64,000 nt of DNA, from assembly GCF_013410345.1 (NCBI RefSeq), contig NZ_JACCFJ010000001.1, positions 3,323,001 to 3,387,000 of the forward strand, in the 5' to 3' direction. This DNA comes from Saccharopolyspora hordei. Its GTDB lineage: Bacteria > Actinomycetota > Actinomycetes > Mycobacteriales > Pseudonocardiaceae. The position numbers were made by a program, and so were the translations under genes. Below, piece by piece: positions 52,650 to 61,264 of this stretch. Below the pieces are notes generated by a model. It did no database searches, was not told the origin of the DNA, and saw nothing but the letters and a program-made list of their open reading frames with translations. Numbering within the stretch: the first letter of the stretch is position 1; every line of letters begins with the position of its first letter.

Positions 52650-54974
52650 TCAGTACGTGTGCTCCAGCCTGTCGGTCGGCGATGCCGGCACCGGGGGGAT
52701 GAACGACTTCGGCTCGAAGTGCAGCGGGTCGTGGTGGTTGATCGGGAAGTACTGCGGCACCCTCCCGACCGCCCGGGCGTAGGCGCAGGCCGTCGCGGCG
52801 AACGCGGACGCGACACCGGCCTCGCCCGCACCACCGGGCGGGTTGTCGCTGGGCAGCACGAAGACCTGCATCTCGCGCGGGGTGTTCCACTGCCGCGTGT
52901 AGGCCGAGTTGTCCCAGCTGGCCTCGAGGAAGTGGCCGTCGACGAGGTGGCTGGAGTTGGTCAGCGCCAGCGCGATGCCGTCGCAGATGCCGCCCTGCAT
53001 CTGCGCCTCCACGCCCGTGGGGTTGATGGCCAGCCCGACGTCGACCGCGAAGGTGACCTTGGTGACCAGCGGACCGGTCACCGCGTCGCGGACCTTGCGG
53101 TTCACCGTCTCCGGGCGGCAGTCGATCTCCACCAGGCAGGCCGAGGCGCCCTTGTACTCCTCGTGGATCGCGATGCCCTGGGCCATGCCGGCGGGCATCC
53201 GCTTGCCCCACTCGCCGGCCTCGGCGACCTTCTGCAGGACCCGCTTGACGCGCTCCTTGCACAGGTACGCCATCCGGAACTCGTAGGGGTCCTTGCCGAG
53301 CTTCTTCGCGAGCTGGTCGACCACCAGCTCGTTGGCGGTGCGGACGTCGGGGGAGTAGACGTTGCGCACCGCGCTGGTCGGGAACCGGTCGTGCTCGCCG
53401 GTCTCCATGAGCAGCTGGGTGATGACGCCGAAGTCGTACGGCATGAACTGGGTGGTCTCGAAGATGGTCTCCGCCAGGCTGAGGTTGCCTGCGATGGGCA
53501 GCTTGCCGGCGGCGGCGGTGATGGCTTCGCCGAGGCCGTGGGTGAAGTCGACGGCCACCCCGGTGTGCCGGTGCTCGAAGCTGAGCACCTGGTCGCCGAG
53601 GTGCGCGACGCGGACCCGGGCGGTGACCATCGGGTGCGACCGCCCGTGCCGCGGTTCGTCCGCGCGGTGCCACATCAACCGGACCGGCGCCCCGCACGCC
53701 TTCGACACCAGCGCCGCCTCCAGCGCGCCGTCGAAGAACAGCTTGCGGCCGAAGGAACCGCCGCCCTCGACGACGTTGAACGTGACCTTGCCGCTCGGCA
53801 GGCCCAGCACCCTGGCGATCTCCTGCTTGGCCGCGATCGGGGACTTCGCCGACGCCCAGATCGTGGCGCTGTCCTCGCGCACGTCGGCCACGGCGCAGTT
53901 CGGCTCCAGCGGTGAACCGCTGCGGAAGTAGAAGGTGAAGTCGAAGTCCATCGTCTCGGCCAGCGGCGGCACGTGGGGCACCGCCATCGGCAGTTCGGCG
54001 GACTTGATCTCCGCGCGGATGGAGTCGTCGGAGGCGCCCTCGGCGGTGCCGGGCTTCCACTTCACCCGCAGCGCGCGGATGGCGTCGATGCACTGGCCGA
54101 AGGTGTGCGCCCGGACGGCGACCCCGCTCGGCACCACCTCCACGTGCGTGACGCCGTTCATCGCCTTGACCTCGGCGGCGTTGAGCACGGCCTCCGGGCT
54201 GCCGCCGATCGTCGGCGGGCGGCAGATCATGGCCGGCAGCGCGCCCTCGACGTGCAGGTCCATCGCGAACTGCTTCTGCCCGGTGACCGCGGCCAGGGCG
54301 TCCTTGCGGTTCTGCGGGGTGCCGACCACGCGGAACTCCGAGGCCGGCTTGAGCTCCACCTCGCGCGGGGTGGTCTTCGGCACCGCGGCCCTCGGCACGA
54401 GCTCCCCGTAGGAGACCCGCCCGGTGCTGCCGATGATCTCACCGGCCTTGGTCGTCAGGTTGGCCACGGTGTCGCCGAGCAGCACGGCGGCGGCCTCCAG
54501 CAGCGCCTGCTTGGCCAGCGCGGCGGCCACCCGGACCGGGGTGTACATCGCGAAGATGGTGTTCGAACCACCGGTGAGCTGGTTGAACAGCAGCTCCGGC
54601 CGGGCGGGCGCGAGCGTGACGCGCACCTTCTCCAGCGGCAGGTCGAGCTCTTCGGCGATGATCATCGCGATGGAGGTGGTGATGCCCTGGCCCACCTCGG
54701 CGCGGGGCAGCTCGAACGACGCCGTGCCGTCCTCGTGCACCTCGACCTTGATCAGCTGGGACGTGGGTTGCGCGGCCGTGGTCAGCACGTCGTTGAGGTC
54801 GAGGAGGTCCGCCGGTACCGGTGCGGTGACGGCGGAGGCCTGCGTCGGTGAACCGAGCAGGCCCGCGTTGGCGGCGGCGACCAGCCCGGTACCGCCGATC
54901 AGGTAGCCGAGGAACTTCCGCCGGCCCATGCCTCCCGCTGACCCGCGGTGGTGTTCGGCCGTTGGCTGTGACAT
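52650..54974 (-). CDS. Tat-exported molybdopterin-binding subunit (isoquinoline 1-oxidoreductase beta type)
   Basis: The 774-residue protein begins with a twin-arginine signal (GRRKFLGYLIGGTGLVAAA, about 17-36), so the complex is exported folded with its small partner. The body has the aldehyde-oxidase hammerhead and two molybdopterin domains, with EVGQGITTSIAMI, FNQLTGGSNTI, VEGGGSFGRKLFFDGA and the catalytic Glu in GGAGEAGVAS near the C-terminus. Such enzymes hydroxylate N-heterocycles or aldehydes. The substrate is unknown, and no cofactor-maturation gene lies beside it. Confidence 0.9.
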   Translation of the reverse strand: MSQPTAEHHRGSAGGMGRRKFLGYLIGGTGLVAAANAGLLGSPTQASAVTAPVPADLLDLNDVLTTAAQPTSQLIKVEVHEDGTASFELPRAEVGQGITTSIAMIIAEELDLPLEKVRVTLAPARPELLFNQLTGGSNTIFAMYTPVRVAAALAKQALLEAAAVLLGDTVANLTTKAGEIIGSTGRVSYGELVPRAAVPKTTPREVELKPASEFRVVGTPQNRKDALAAVTGQKQFAMDLHVEGALPAMICRPPTIGGSPEAVLNAAEVKAMNGVTHVEVVPSGVAVRAHTFGQCIDAIRALRVKWKPGTAEGASDDSIRAEIKSAELPMAVPHVPPLAETMDFDFTFYFRSGSPLEPNCAVADVREDSATIWASAKSPIAAKQEIARVLGLPSGKVTFNVVEGGGSFGRKLFFDGALEAALVSKACGAPVRLMWHRADEPRHGRSHPMVTARVRVAHLGDQVLSFEHRHTGVAVDFTHGLGEAITAAAGKLPIAGNLSLAETIFETTQFMPYDFGVITQLLMETGEHDRFPTSAVRNVYSPDVRTANELVVDQLAKKLGKDPYEFRMAYLCKERVKRVLQKVAEAGEWGKRMPAGMAQGIAIHEEYKGASACLVEIDCRPETVNRKVRDAVTGPLVTKVTFAVDVGLAINPTGVEAQMQGGICDGIALALTNSSHLVDGHFLEASWDNSAYTRQWNTPREMQVFVLPSDNPPGGAGEAGVASAFAATACAYARAVGRVPQYFPINHHDPLHFEPKSFIPPVPASPTDRLEHTY

Positions 54975-55089
54975 GGCGTCTCCCGTCGCGTCACCCGATG
55001 GATCTCACGCGAGCCGAGCCTGGCCGAACATCTCGCCGCTAACTGTTCAGATCTTGTACACCGGCGCTCCGCGCCCCGGCGCGAAGAAG

Positions 55090-55125
55090 GGGCCGCCCAC
55101 CGCGCGCAGCAGCGGTGGGCGGCCC
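55090..55125 (-). terminator. Terminator of small-protein cassette B
   Basis: GGGCCGCCCACCGC (55090-55103) pairs perfectly over 14 bases with 55112-55125, 15 bases beyond the stop of the small gene. The arm sequence is close to that of the cassette A terminator. Confidence 0.78.
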
Positions 55126-55139
55126 GGTCGTCGAGCGGG

Positions 55140-55337
55140 TCAGCGCGCGCTCTGGTCGATGTTGGCGTTGTTGAACGCGGTCACGTCGACGTCACCGAAG
55201 CAGGAGCTGTTGTCGACGTCCACGTCGACGTCCTGGTCGAGGTCGAGGCTCTGGTCGACGTCACCGAAGCCGTTCCACCAACCGCCGCCGAGGGCCTTGC
55301 GCTCCGGCAGCAGCTCAGCCGACTCGTGTTCGTACAT
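55140..55337 (-). CDS. Small Gly/Asp-rich protein, paralogue of 49822-50046
   Basis: The 65-residue protein starts at ATG 55337 after AGGGGGAA. The N-terminal block (YEHESAELLPERKALGGGWW) and C-terminal block (GDVDVTAFNNANIDQ) match the paralogue almost residue for residue. The middle has a single GGGWWNGFG unit followed by an Asp-alternating run (DLDQDVDVDVD) that could bind calcium or form beta strands. One Cys replaces the Ala/Gly region of the other copy. It is downstream of the MatC-like gene on the same strand but has its own promoter and terminator. No family is recognised. Confidence 0.65.
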   Translation of the reverse strand: MYEHESAELLPERKALGGGWWNGFGDVDQSLDLDQDVDVDVDNSSCFGDVDVTAFNNANIDQSAR

Positions 55338-55403
55338 GGTTCCCCCTAAGTTCGCGTTCTTTCCGTCAGCGGCTCGCGCCACTGCCGTGAGTACGCCAAA
55401 CGG

Positions 55404-55432
55404 CCGTCACCGCCCCGTCACGACGTCATCAC
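55404..55432 (-). promoter_or_regulatory. 11-base-spaced direct repeats, copy B
   Basis: Read on the minus strand, GTGACGG lies at 55410-55404 and 55421-55415, with a weaker GTGATGA at 55432-55426, all 11 bases apart. TACTC begins ten bases after the last repeat. Repeat phase and spacing equal those of copy A. Confidence 0.6.
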
Positions 55433-55560
55433 AGCGGCCCCGGAGGACTCCCGATCACCCGCTGTGAACGGCCCGTGACCAGGCAGGACGTGGGGTCACG
55501 ACACCAGCTGTCAGCAGATCGGATGAATCTGGTGAAGAACACACGGCAGCGGTCGTCCGA

Positions 55561-56859
55561 TCAGAGCCAGCCGGGCAGGACGAAGATCGCGCAGGTGAGC
55601 ACCGGGGCCACCACGATCATGCTCATGCCCCACGCCATGAGGCCCTTGAACGTGGCGTCGCGCTCGGCCTCGGGGGTGTTCGCGACGACCAGCGCGCCGC
55701 TGGTGGAGAACGGTGAGGAGTCCACCACCGACGAGGAGATCGCCAGGGCGATGATCAGGCCCACCGCGCCGACCTGCCCGGTCTGCAGGAACGGCACCGC
55801 GAGCGGGATCAGCGCGCCCAGGATGCCGGTGGTCGAGGCGAACGCCGACACCCCACCGCCGATGAGGCAGATGACGAACGCGGCCAGCAGCGGGACGCCG
55901 ATGCCGACGACGCTGTTGCCGAGGAAGTCGATGGTGCCCACGGCCTCCATCAGGCTCACGTAGGTGACCACGCCGCAGACCAGCAGCACCGTCGGCCAGG
56001 CGACCTCGGCCACGCACCGCTTGGTGATCCCGGGCCACAGCAGGATGATCACGGTGGCGATGCTCAACGACAGCAGCCCCACGTCGAACTCCAGCGCCAG
56101 CGCGCCGACCGCCAGCACCAGCAGCCCGACCAGCGTGGTGACCCGCTGCGCGTCCAGCGTGGTCGCGGTGGTCCGGGTCGCCGCCGCCGTGCCCGCCGTG
56201 CCCGTCGCGCCCGACGGCTCGTCCGGCTCCTCGCCCCCGGTGCTGACCCGGCGGCCCAGCAGTCGCTTGCCGCCGAACAGGAAGAACACCCCGACGCTGA
56301 GCAGCGCGTTGAACAGCAGCGAGCTGATCCACAGCAGCACCGGGTCGCCCGGCAGCCCGCTGCGCGCCACGACGCCGTTGGTGATGCTGCCGAAGATGCT
56401 GATCGGGGAGAAGCCGCCCGCGCTCGCGCCGTTGATGATGAGCAGTCCCATGAGCAGCGGGCTGATCCGGTAGCGGGCGGCGAAGTTCAGCCCGACCGGG
56501 GCCATCATGGCCACCGCGCCGGGGACCACCGCGCCGACCATCGTCAGCAGGCCGGTGATCACGAACATCACCCACGGGATGAGGGCGATCCGCCCGCCCA
56601 CGGCCCGCACACCGCTGTGGATGAGCCAGTCGACCGTGCCGTTGGCCTTGGCGATGGCGAACAGCAGGGTCACGCCGACCAGCGTGACGAACAGGTCGCC
56701 GGGGAACCCGGCGAACAGGTCGTCCTCGGACTGGCCGAACACGAACGTGCCGAGCAGGAAGGCGCCCAGGAACGCGACCGCTCCCATGTTCACCGAGCGC
56801 AGGGTGGCCAGGGCGAAGATCAGCACCAAGCCGATGATCGAGACTACCTGTGTGGACAT
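55561..56859 (-). CDS. MatC-like dicarboxylate carrier (SLC13/ArsB-type membrane protein)
   Basis: The 432-residue protein has about eleven hydrophobic segments. The N-terminus (VVSIIGLVLIFALATLRSVNMG) and GAVVPGAVAMMAPVGL match the MatC N-terminal family of malonate/dicarboxylate carriers. SSVVDSSPFSTSGALVVAN is the second re-entrant loop of this transporter fold. A Thr/Ala-rich cytoplasmic linker of about 40 residues divides it. ATG 56859 follows GAGGAG. It lies 190 bases downstream of the FAD/Fe-S dehydrogenase and may import its hydroxy-acid substrate. Confidence 0.85.
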   Translation of the reverse strand: MSTQVVSIIGLVLIFALATLRSVNMGAVAFLGAFLLGTFVFGQSEDDLFAGFPGDLFVTLVGVTLLFAIAKANGTVDWLIHSGVRAVGGRIALIPWVMFVITGLLTMVGAVVPGAVAMMAPVGLNFAARYRISPLLMGLLIINGASAGGFSPISIFGSITNGVVARSGLPGDPVLLWISSLLFNALLSVGVFFLFGGKRLLGRRVSTGGEEPDEPSGATGTAGTAAATRTTATTLDAQRVTTLVGLLVLAVGALALEFDVGLLSLSIATVIILLWPGITKRCVAEVAWPTVLLVCGVVTYVSLMEAVGTIDFLGNSVVGIGVPLLAAFVICLIGGGVSAFASTTGILGALIPLAVPFLQTGQVGAVGLIIALAISSSVVDSSPFSTSGALVVANTPEAERDATFKGLMAWGMSMIVVAPVLTCAIFVLPGWL

Positions 56860-57049
56860 CGACACTCCTCGAGGCTGACAGTGGCTCGCAGGGGGTGGTG
56901 GATGTGTGAGTTCTCGCCGGTGCGGCACGGGTTCCCGCGCCGCACCGCCCGCCGCGCACGTCGACCGCTTCGCTCGCGGGTGGCCTGGCCCGCTCGAGGT
57001 GTCGTCGGACCTGCGGGGCACCACCTCCTCGGTGTGTCCGGTGTCCGGG

Positions 57050-59968
57050 TCAGCGCTCGGCCAGCGCCTCGCGCACCAGCTCCAGCGGGTGCCAGGCGGT
57101 GCGGCCCGCGCCGTGGAAGATCTGCTGCCGGCACGACACCCCGGTCGCGGCCACGACCGCGTCGGGGTCGGCCGCCAGCGCCGGGAACAACCGGTCCCCG
57201 CCGACGGTCATGGACGTCTCGTAGTGCTCGGACTCGAAACCGAAGGAACCCGCCATCCCGCAGCAGCCCGCGTCGATCTCCGTGACCTCCGCGCCCGGGA
57301 CCCGGCGCAGCAGGGCCATCGTGGCGGCGGTGCCGACCTCGGCCTTCTGGTGGCAGTGCCCGTGGAAGACGATGCGCCGGCCCGCCAGCCAGGAATCCGC
57401 CCGCAGCACCAGCCGGCCGCTGTCGATCGCCTCGACGAGCAGCTCCTCGACCTGCCTGACGCGCTCGGCCACCGACGGCAGGTCGGGCAGCAGCGCGGCG
57501 TGCTCGTCGCGGAGCATCAGCACGCACGACGGTTCGCAGCCCACGATGGGCGAACCCGGTGCGGTGTCCCGGTGCAGCGAGGTGACCAGTGCCGCGGCCT
57601 TGTGCTTGGCGTCGTCGAGCATCCCCTTGGACATGCTCGACCGGCCGCAGCACCCACCGCCCGCGAGGTCGACCCGCCACCCGGCCCGTTCCAGCAGCTC
57701 GATGCCCGCGCGGCCGATGTGCGGTTCGGTGAACGTGGTGAAGGAATCGGCGAGCCAGGTGACCGCGCCGAGCTCCCCGCTCGCCGCGGGCGTCCGGCGC
57801 CGGAACCAGCGGAGCAGGTTGAGCCGCTGGAACTGCGGCAGCGGCCGGGCCGCGGTGATGCCGAGGGTGCGTTCGGCGAGCCGGCGCAGGGGGCCGATCC
57901 GGCCCGGCAGGTTCGACAGCGGCGCGGTGGCCGAGCCGAGCCGGTTGAGCGCGCGGATCGCGGAGAACACCCGGGAGCGCAACGGGGTTCCGTGGACGGC
58001 GTGGTGGTGCGCGAGCGCCTCGGCCTTGAGCGACGCCATGTCCACGCTCATCGGGCACTCGCTCTTGCACGCCTTGCACATCAGGCAGAGGTCGAGGACC
58101 TCGTGCAGGCGCTCGTCACCGAGCGCGGTGTGCGGGTCCGGTTCGGACAGTGCCTTGACCAGTGCGTTGGCCCGCCCCCGGGTGGAGTCCTCCTCGTTCT
58201 TCGTCGCGATGTAGGACGGGCACATCACGCCGGGGCCCGCCTTGCGGCAGGCGCCGATGTTCATGCAGCGGTCCGCGGCGCCGCGCATGCCGCCCACCAC
58301 CTCGAAGTCCAGGGACGTCCGCAGCGGCGGCGCGGGCGGGAGCGCGTCGCGGTCGCGCAGGTTCTCGGTCATCGACGGCGCGTCGACGATCTTGCCGGGG
58401 TTCATCACGCCCGCCGGGTCGAAGATCCGCTTGACCTCGCGCATGGCCTCGTAGAGCTGGTCGCCGAAGACCTCCCGGTTGAACTCGCTGCGGGCGAGGC
58501 CGTCGCCGTGCTCGCTGGAGTTCACCCCGCCGTACTCGGCGACGAGGTCCTTGACCGCCTCCGCGACGGACCGCATCCGGGCGACCTCGGCGGGGTCGGT
58601 GAGGTCGACGAACGGCCGGATGTGCAGGCAGCCCACCGAGCAGTGCCCGTAGAACCCGGCCTCCATCCCGTGCTCGTCCAGGATCTGCTTGAACCGCGTG
58701 GTGTACTCGGCCAGGTGGACCGGGTCCACGGCGGTGTCCTCGACGAAGGCCAGCGGGCGGCGAGTCCCGCTGCCGGCGGCCATGAGCAGGCCCAGGCTGG
58801 ACTTGCGCACCTTCAGCAGCGCGCCCTGCTCGGCCGGGGTGACCGCGCGGAGCGTGTGGTAGCCGTGGCCGTTGCGCTTCCAGGCCTCGTCGAGCTGGTC
58901 CAGCTTGGCGATGAGCTCCGCTTCGTCGTCCCCGGCGAAGGAGACGAACAGCAGCGCGCCGGGGTCGCCGACGAGCACGGTGCCGAGGTCGGCGAACTCG
59001 TGCTTCTGCCGGGACAGCTCCAGGATCGTGCGGTCCATCAGCTCGACCTGGTGCGGGTCGCACGCCAGCGCGTCCGTGGTGGCCGCGATGGCGCTCGGGG
59101 TGTCGGTGAAGTGGCCGACCGCGTAGACCGTGCGGGCGGGCTTGGGCACCAGGTCCACCAGCGCGCGGGTGGCGATGACCAGCGTGCCTTCCGCGCCTAC
59201 CACGAACTTCGCCAGGTCGAACGGCTCCCCGTCGCGCGAGCGCGCCAGCCGGTCCAGCCGGTACCCGCAGGCACGGCGCCAGAACGCCGGCATCTTCGCC
59301 GCGATGACCCCGGCGTTGGCCTCCACCAGCTCCGGCAGCGCGCGGTAGATCCGGCCCTCGAGCGTGTCGGCTTCGGCCCGCCGGCGGCGTTCCGGCTCGT
59401 CCACCGGCTCGAACCGGGTGCGCGAGCCGTCGGCGAGCACCACGTCCAGCGCGCGCACGTGGTCGATCGTCATGCCGTAGGTCAACGATCCGCTGCCCGC
59501 GGAGTTGTTGCCGACCATCCCGCCGATGGTGGCCCGGTTGCTGGTGGAGGTGTCCGGACCGAACATCAGGCCGTGCTCGGCGGCGGCCCGGTTGAGCTGG
59601 TCCTGCACCACACCGACCTCGACCAGCGCGGTCCGCGCGACCGGGTCGATCTCCAGGACCCGGTTCATGTGCCGGGACATGTCGAGCACCAGACCGGGGC
59701 CGACCGTCTGGCCGACCAGGCTCGTCCCCGCGCCGCGGGGCACGATGGGCACGCCGAGCCCGGCGGCGACCTCCACCGCGGCGGCGACGTCGTCCTCGTG
59801 GCGGGGGAACGCGACGCCGAGCGGGGTGATCGAGTACATGCTGGCGTCGCGGGAGAAGAGGTGGCGGGTGTAGTCGTCGAAGGCGACCTCACCGTCCAGC
59901 CTGCTGCGTAGCGCGTGCTCCAGGCGGGAACCGAGGGTCTGGGACGAGGCGTTCGTCGTGGCGGTCAT
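57050..59968 (-). CDS. FAD/Fe-S D-2-hydroxyacid dehydrogenase (D-lactate/glycolate type)
   Basis: The 972-residue fusion has a PCMH FAD domain (PRGAGTSLVGQTVGPGLVLD, about 73-92; GNNSAGSGSLTYG) and a FAD-linked oxidase C-terminal domain (GHCSVGCLHIRPF, VNSSEHGDGLARSEF). A ferredoxin-type segment follows (CMNIGACRKAGPGVMCP and CLMCKACKSECP), then two CCG domains (GGCCGRSSMSKG and DAGCCGMAGSFG). It combines GlcD- and GlcF-like parts in one chain, as in Dld-II/Ykg-type lactate or glycolate dehydrogenases feeding the quinone pool. The ATG follows AAGGAG. A glyoxylate-type aminotransferase directly upstream suggests glycolate to glyoxylate to glycine. Confidence 0.9.
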   Translation of the reverse strand: MTATTNASSQTLGSRLEHALRSRLDGEVAFDDYTRHLFSRDASMYSITPLGVAFPRHEDDVAAAVEVAAGLGVPIVPRGAGTSLVGQTVGPGLVLDMSRHMNRVLEIDPVARTALVEVGVVQDQLNRAAAEHGLMFGPDTSTSNRATIGGMVGNNSAGSGSLTYGMTIDHVRALDVVLADGSRTRFEPVDEPERRRRAEADTLEGRIYRALPELVEANAGVIAAKMPAFWRRACGYRLDRLARSRDGEPFDLAKFVVGAEGTLVIATRALVDLVPKPARTVYAVGHFTDTPSAIAATTDALACDPHQVELMDRTILELSRQKHEFADLGTVLVGDPGALLFVSFAGDDEAELIAKLDQLDEAWKRNGHGYHTLRAVTPAEQGALLKVRKSSLGLLMAAGSGTRRPLAFVEDTAVDPVHLAEYTTRFKQILDEHGMEAGFYGHCSVGCLHIRPFVDLTDPAEVARMRSVAEAVKDLVAEYGGVNSSEHGDGLARSEFNREVFGDQLYEAMREVKRIFDPAGVMNPGKIVDAPSMTENLRDRDALPPAPPLRTSLDFEVVGGMRGAADRCMNIGACRKAGPGVMCPSYIATKNEEDSTRGRANALVKALSEPDPHTALGDERLHEVLDLCLMCKACKSECPMSVDMASLKAEALAHHHAVHGTPLRSRVFSAIRALNRLGSATAPLSNLPGRIGPLRRLAERTLGITAARPLPQFQRLNLLRWFRRRTPAASGELGAVTWLADSFTTFTEPHIGRAGIELLERAGWRVDLAGGGCCGRSSMSKGMLDDAKHKAAALVTSLHRDTAPGSPIVGCEPSCVLMLRDEHAALLPDLPSVAERVRQVEELLVEAIDSGRLVLRADSWLAGRRIVFHGHCHQKAEVGTAATMALLRRVPGAEVTEIDAGCCGMAGSFGFESEHYETSMTVGGDRLFPALAADPDAVVAATGVSCRQQIFHGAGRTAWHPLELVREALAER

Positions 59969-59994
59969 CTCTGCTCCTTCCCAGCGGTTCCGGG

Positions 59995-61158
59995 TCAGCC
60001 GCGCAGCACCTCGAGCGCGGCGGGGAGCCCGGCGGGGTCCACCGGCACCCCGGCCAGCTCGAGTCCCATGTGGACACCGGCCAGGGTGCCCGCCAGGGTG
60101 AGGTCGTTGAGGTCGCCGAGGTGCCCGATGCGGAACACCCGGCCGGCGAGCTTGCCCAGTCCGGCGCCCAGCGACATGTCGAAGCGGTCCAGGATCGTCT
60201 TGCGGACCGCGTCCGCGTCGTGCCCCTCGGGCAGCAGCACGGCGGTCAGCGAGCTGGAGTGCTCCCGCTCGTCGGCGCACACCACCTCCAGCCCCCAGCC
60301 CCGCACCGCGGCCCGGGTCGCCGCCGCGTGCCGGTCGTGCCGGGCGAAGACCTGCGGCAAGCCCTCGGTTTCGAGCAGCGCCAGTGCTTCCCGCAGCCCG
60401 AAGAGCAGGTTGGTGGGCGGGGTGTACGGGAAGGAGCCGCTCTCGTTCGCCTCGAGGTGGGGCGCCCAGTTCCAGTACGACCGCGGCAGCCGCGCCCGCT
60501 CGGCGGCGGCGAGCGCCTTGGCGCTGATCGCGTTGAAACCCAGCCCGGGCGGCAGCATCAGCCCCTTCTGCGAACAGCTGACCGTGACGTCCACGCCCCA
60601 CTCGTCGTGCCGGTAGTCGATGGACCCCAGCGAGGAGATCGTGTCGACCAGCAGCAGCGCGGGGTGTCCCGCGTCGTCGATGGCGGCGCGGATCTCCGGC
60701 ACGCGGCTGGTGACCCCGGTGGAGGTCTCGTTGTGCACGACCATCACGGCGGCGATGCCGTGCTGCTCGTCGGCGGCCAGCCGTTCGGCCACGACCGCCG
60801 GGTCGACGCCGTGCCGCCAGTCGCCCGGCACGAAGTCGACGACGAGCCCGAGCGATTCGGCCATGTCGCGCCACAGGGTGGCGAAGTGCCCGGTCTCGAA
60901 GGCGAGCACGCGGTCGCCGGGGGAGAGCGTGTTGACCAGCGCGGCTTCCCAGGCCCCGGTGCCCGACGACGGGTAGATGACGACGGGGCCGCTGGTGCCG
61001 AACACCGGCTTGATCCGGCGGAGCACGTCGAGCGCGAGGTCGGCGAACTCCGGTCCGCGGTGGTCGATGGTGGGTTGCGCGAGGGCGCGCAGGACCCGGT
61101 CGGGGACGTTGGTGGGTCCGGGGATCTGCAGGAAGTGCCGTCCGCTGCTGGCGGTCAT
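59995..61158 (-). CDS. Class V aminotransferase (serine/alanine-glyoxylate type)
   Basis: The 387-residue PLP enzyme has QIPGPTNVPDRVL (11-23), the entry signature of alanine/serine-glyoxylate aminotransferases. SSGTGAWEAALVN (64-76), HNETSTGV and Lys198 in VSCSQKGLMLPPG carry the PLP site. Glyoxylate is the usual amino acceptor, which fits the adjacent dehydrogenase that could make it from glycolate; serine from the betaine route could be the donor. It is divergent from an IclR gene with a 106-base gap and 26 bases ahead of the dehydrogenase gene. Confidence 0.92.
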   Translation of the reverse strand: MTASSGRHFLQIPGPTNVPDRVLRALAQPTIDHRGPEFADLALDVLRRIKPVFGTSGPVVIYPSSGTGAWEAALVNTLSPGDRVLAFETGHFATLWRDMAESLGLVVDFVPGDWRHGVDPAVVAERLAADEQHGIAAVMVVHNETSTGVTSRVPEIRAAIDDAGHPALLLVDTISSLGSIDYRHDEWGVDVTVSCSQKGLMLPPGLGFNAISAKALAAAERARLPRSYWNWAPHLEANESGSFPYTPPTNLLFGLREALALLETEGLPQVFARHDRHAAATRAAVRGWGLEVVCADEREHSSSLTAVLLPEGHDADAVRKTILDRFDMSLGAGLGKLAGRVFRIGHLGDLNDLTLAGTLAGVHMGLELAGVPVDPAGLPAALEVLRG

Positions 61159-61187
61159 CGCACACCGAGCCCTTCTGCGTCGCGAGA

Positions 61188-61216
61188 GCTGTGCCGTGAG
61201 GTGGTACGCTGTGCCG
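61188..61216. promoter_or_regulatory. Direct repeats in the IclR/aminotransferase divergent promoter
   Basis: GCTGTGCCG occurs at 61188-61196 and again at 61208-61216, 20 bases apart (about two helical turns), between the two divergent starts. It is the likely site for the IclR protein encoded next to it. Confidence 0.45.
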
Positions 61217-61264
61217 ATTCGAAGCGCGGAGAGGTTAGGCAGCCGGAAGGGGGGAGTCAAGACC

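Larger units (their letters stand above)
55090..55437 (-). repeat. Duplicated promoter-gene-terminator cassette, copy B
   Basis: This is the inverted partner of 49721-50100. Shared blocks in order are GGCCGCTGTGA, the GTGACGG repeats, GTACTC, GAGCCGCTG, GCGAACTTAGGGGGAA, the small gene and a GGCCGYCCACCGC hairpin. Sequence identity is high in the promoter and at both gene ends and low in the gene's centre. Confidence 0.7.

Noticed and set aside
49822-55337. The two small proteins as RiPP precursors
   Set aside because: No lanthipeptide synthetase, radical SAM, YcaO, protease or dedicated exporter gene lies nearby, and no core with Ser/Thr/Cys pairs is conserved; kept only as a possibility.
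49721-55437. Composite transposon bounded by the inverted cassettes
   Set aside because: There is no transposase, no terminal dinucleotide or target duplication, and similarity follows gene, promoter and terminator limits, which fits gene duplication.
59969-61165. N-terminal extension of the FAD/Fe-S dehydrogenase to 1371 codons
   Set aside because: The extension lies over the aminotransferase gene in another phase and is Arg-rich without homology; a good ribosome site and family start support 59968.
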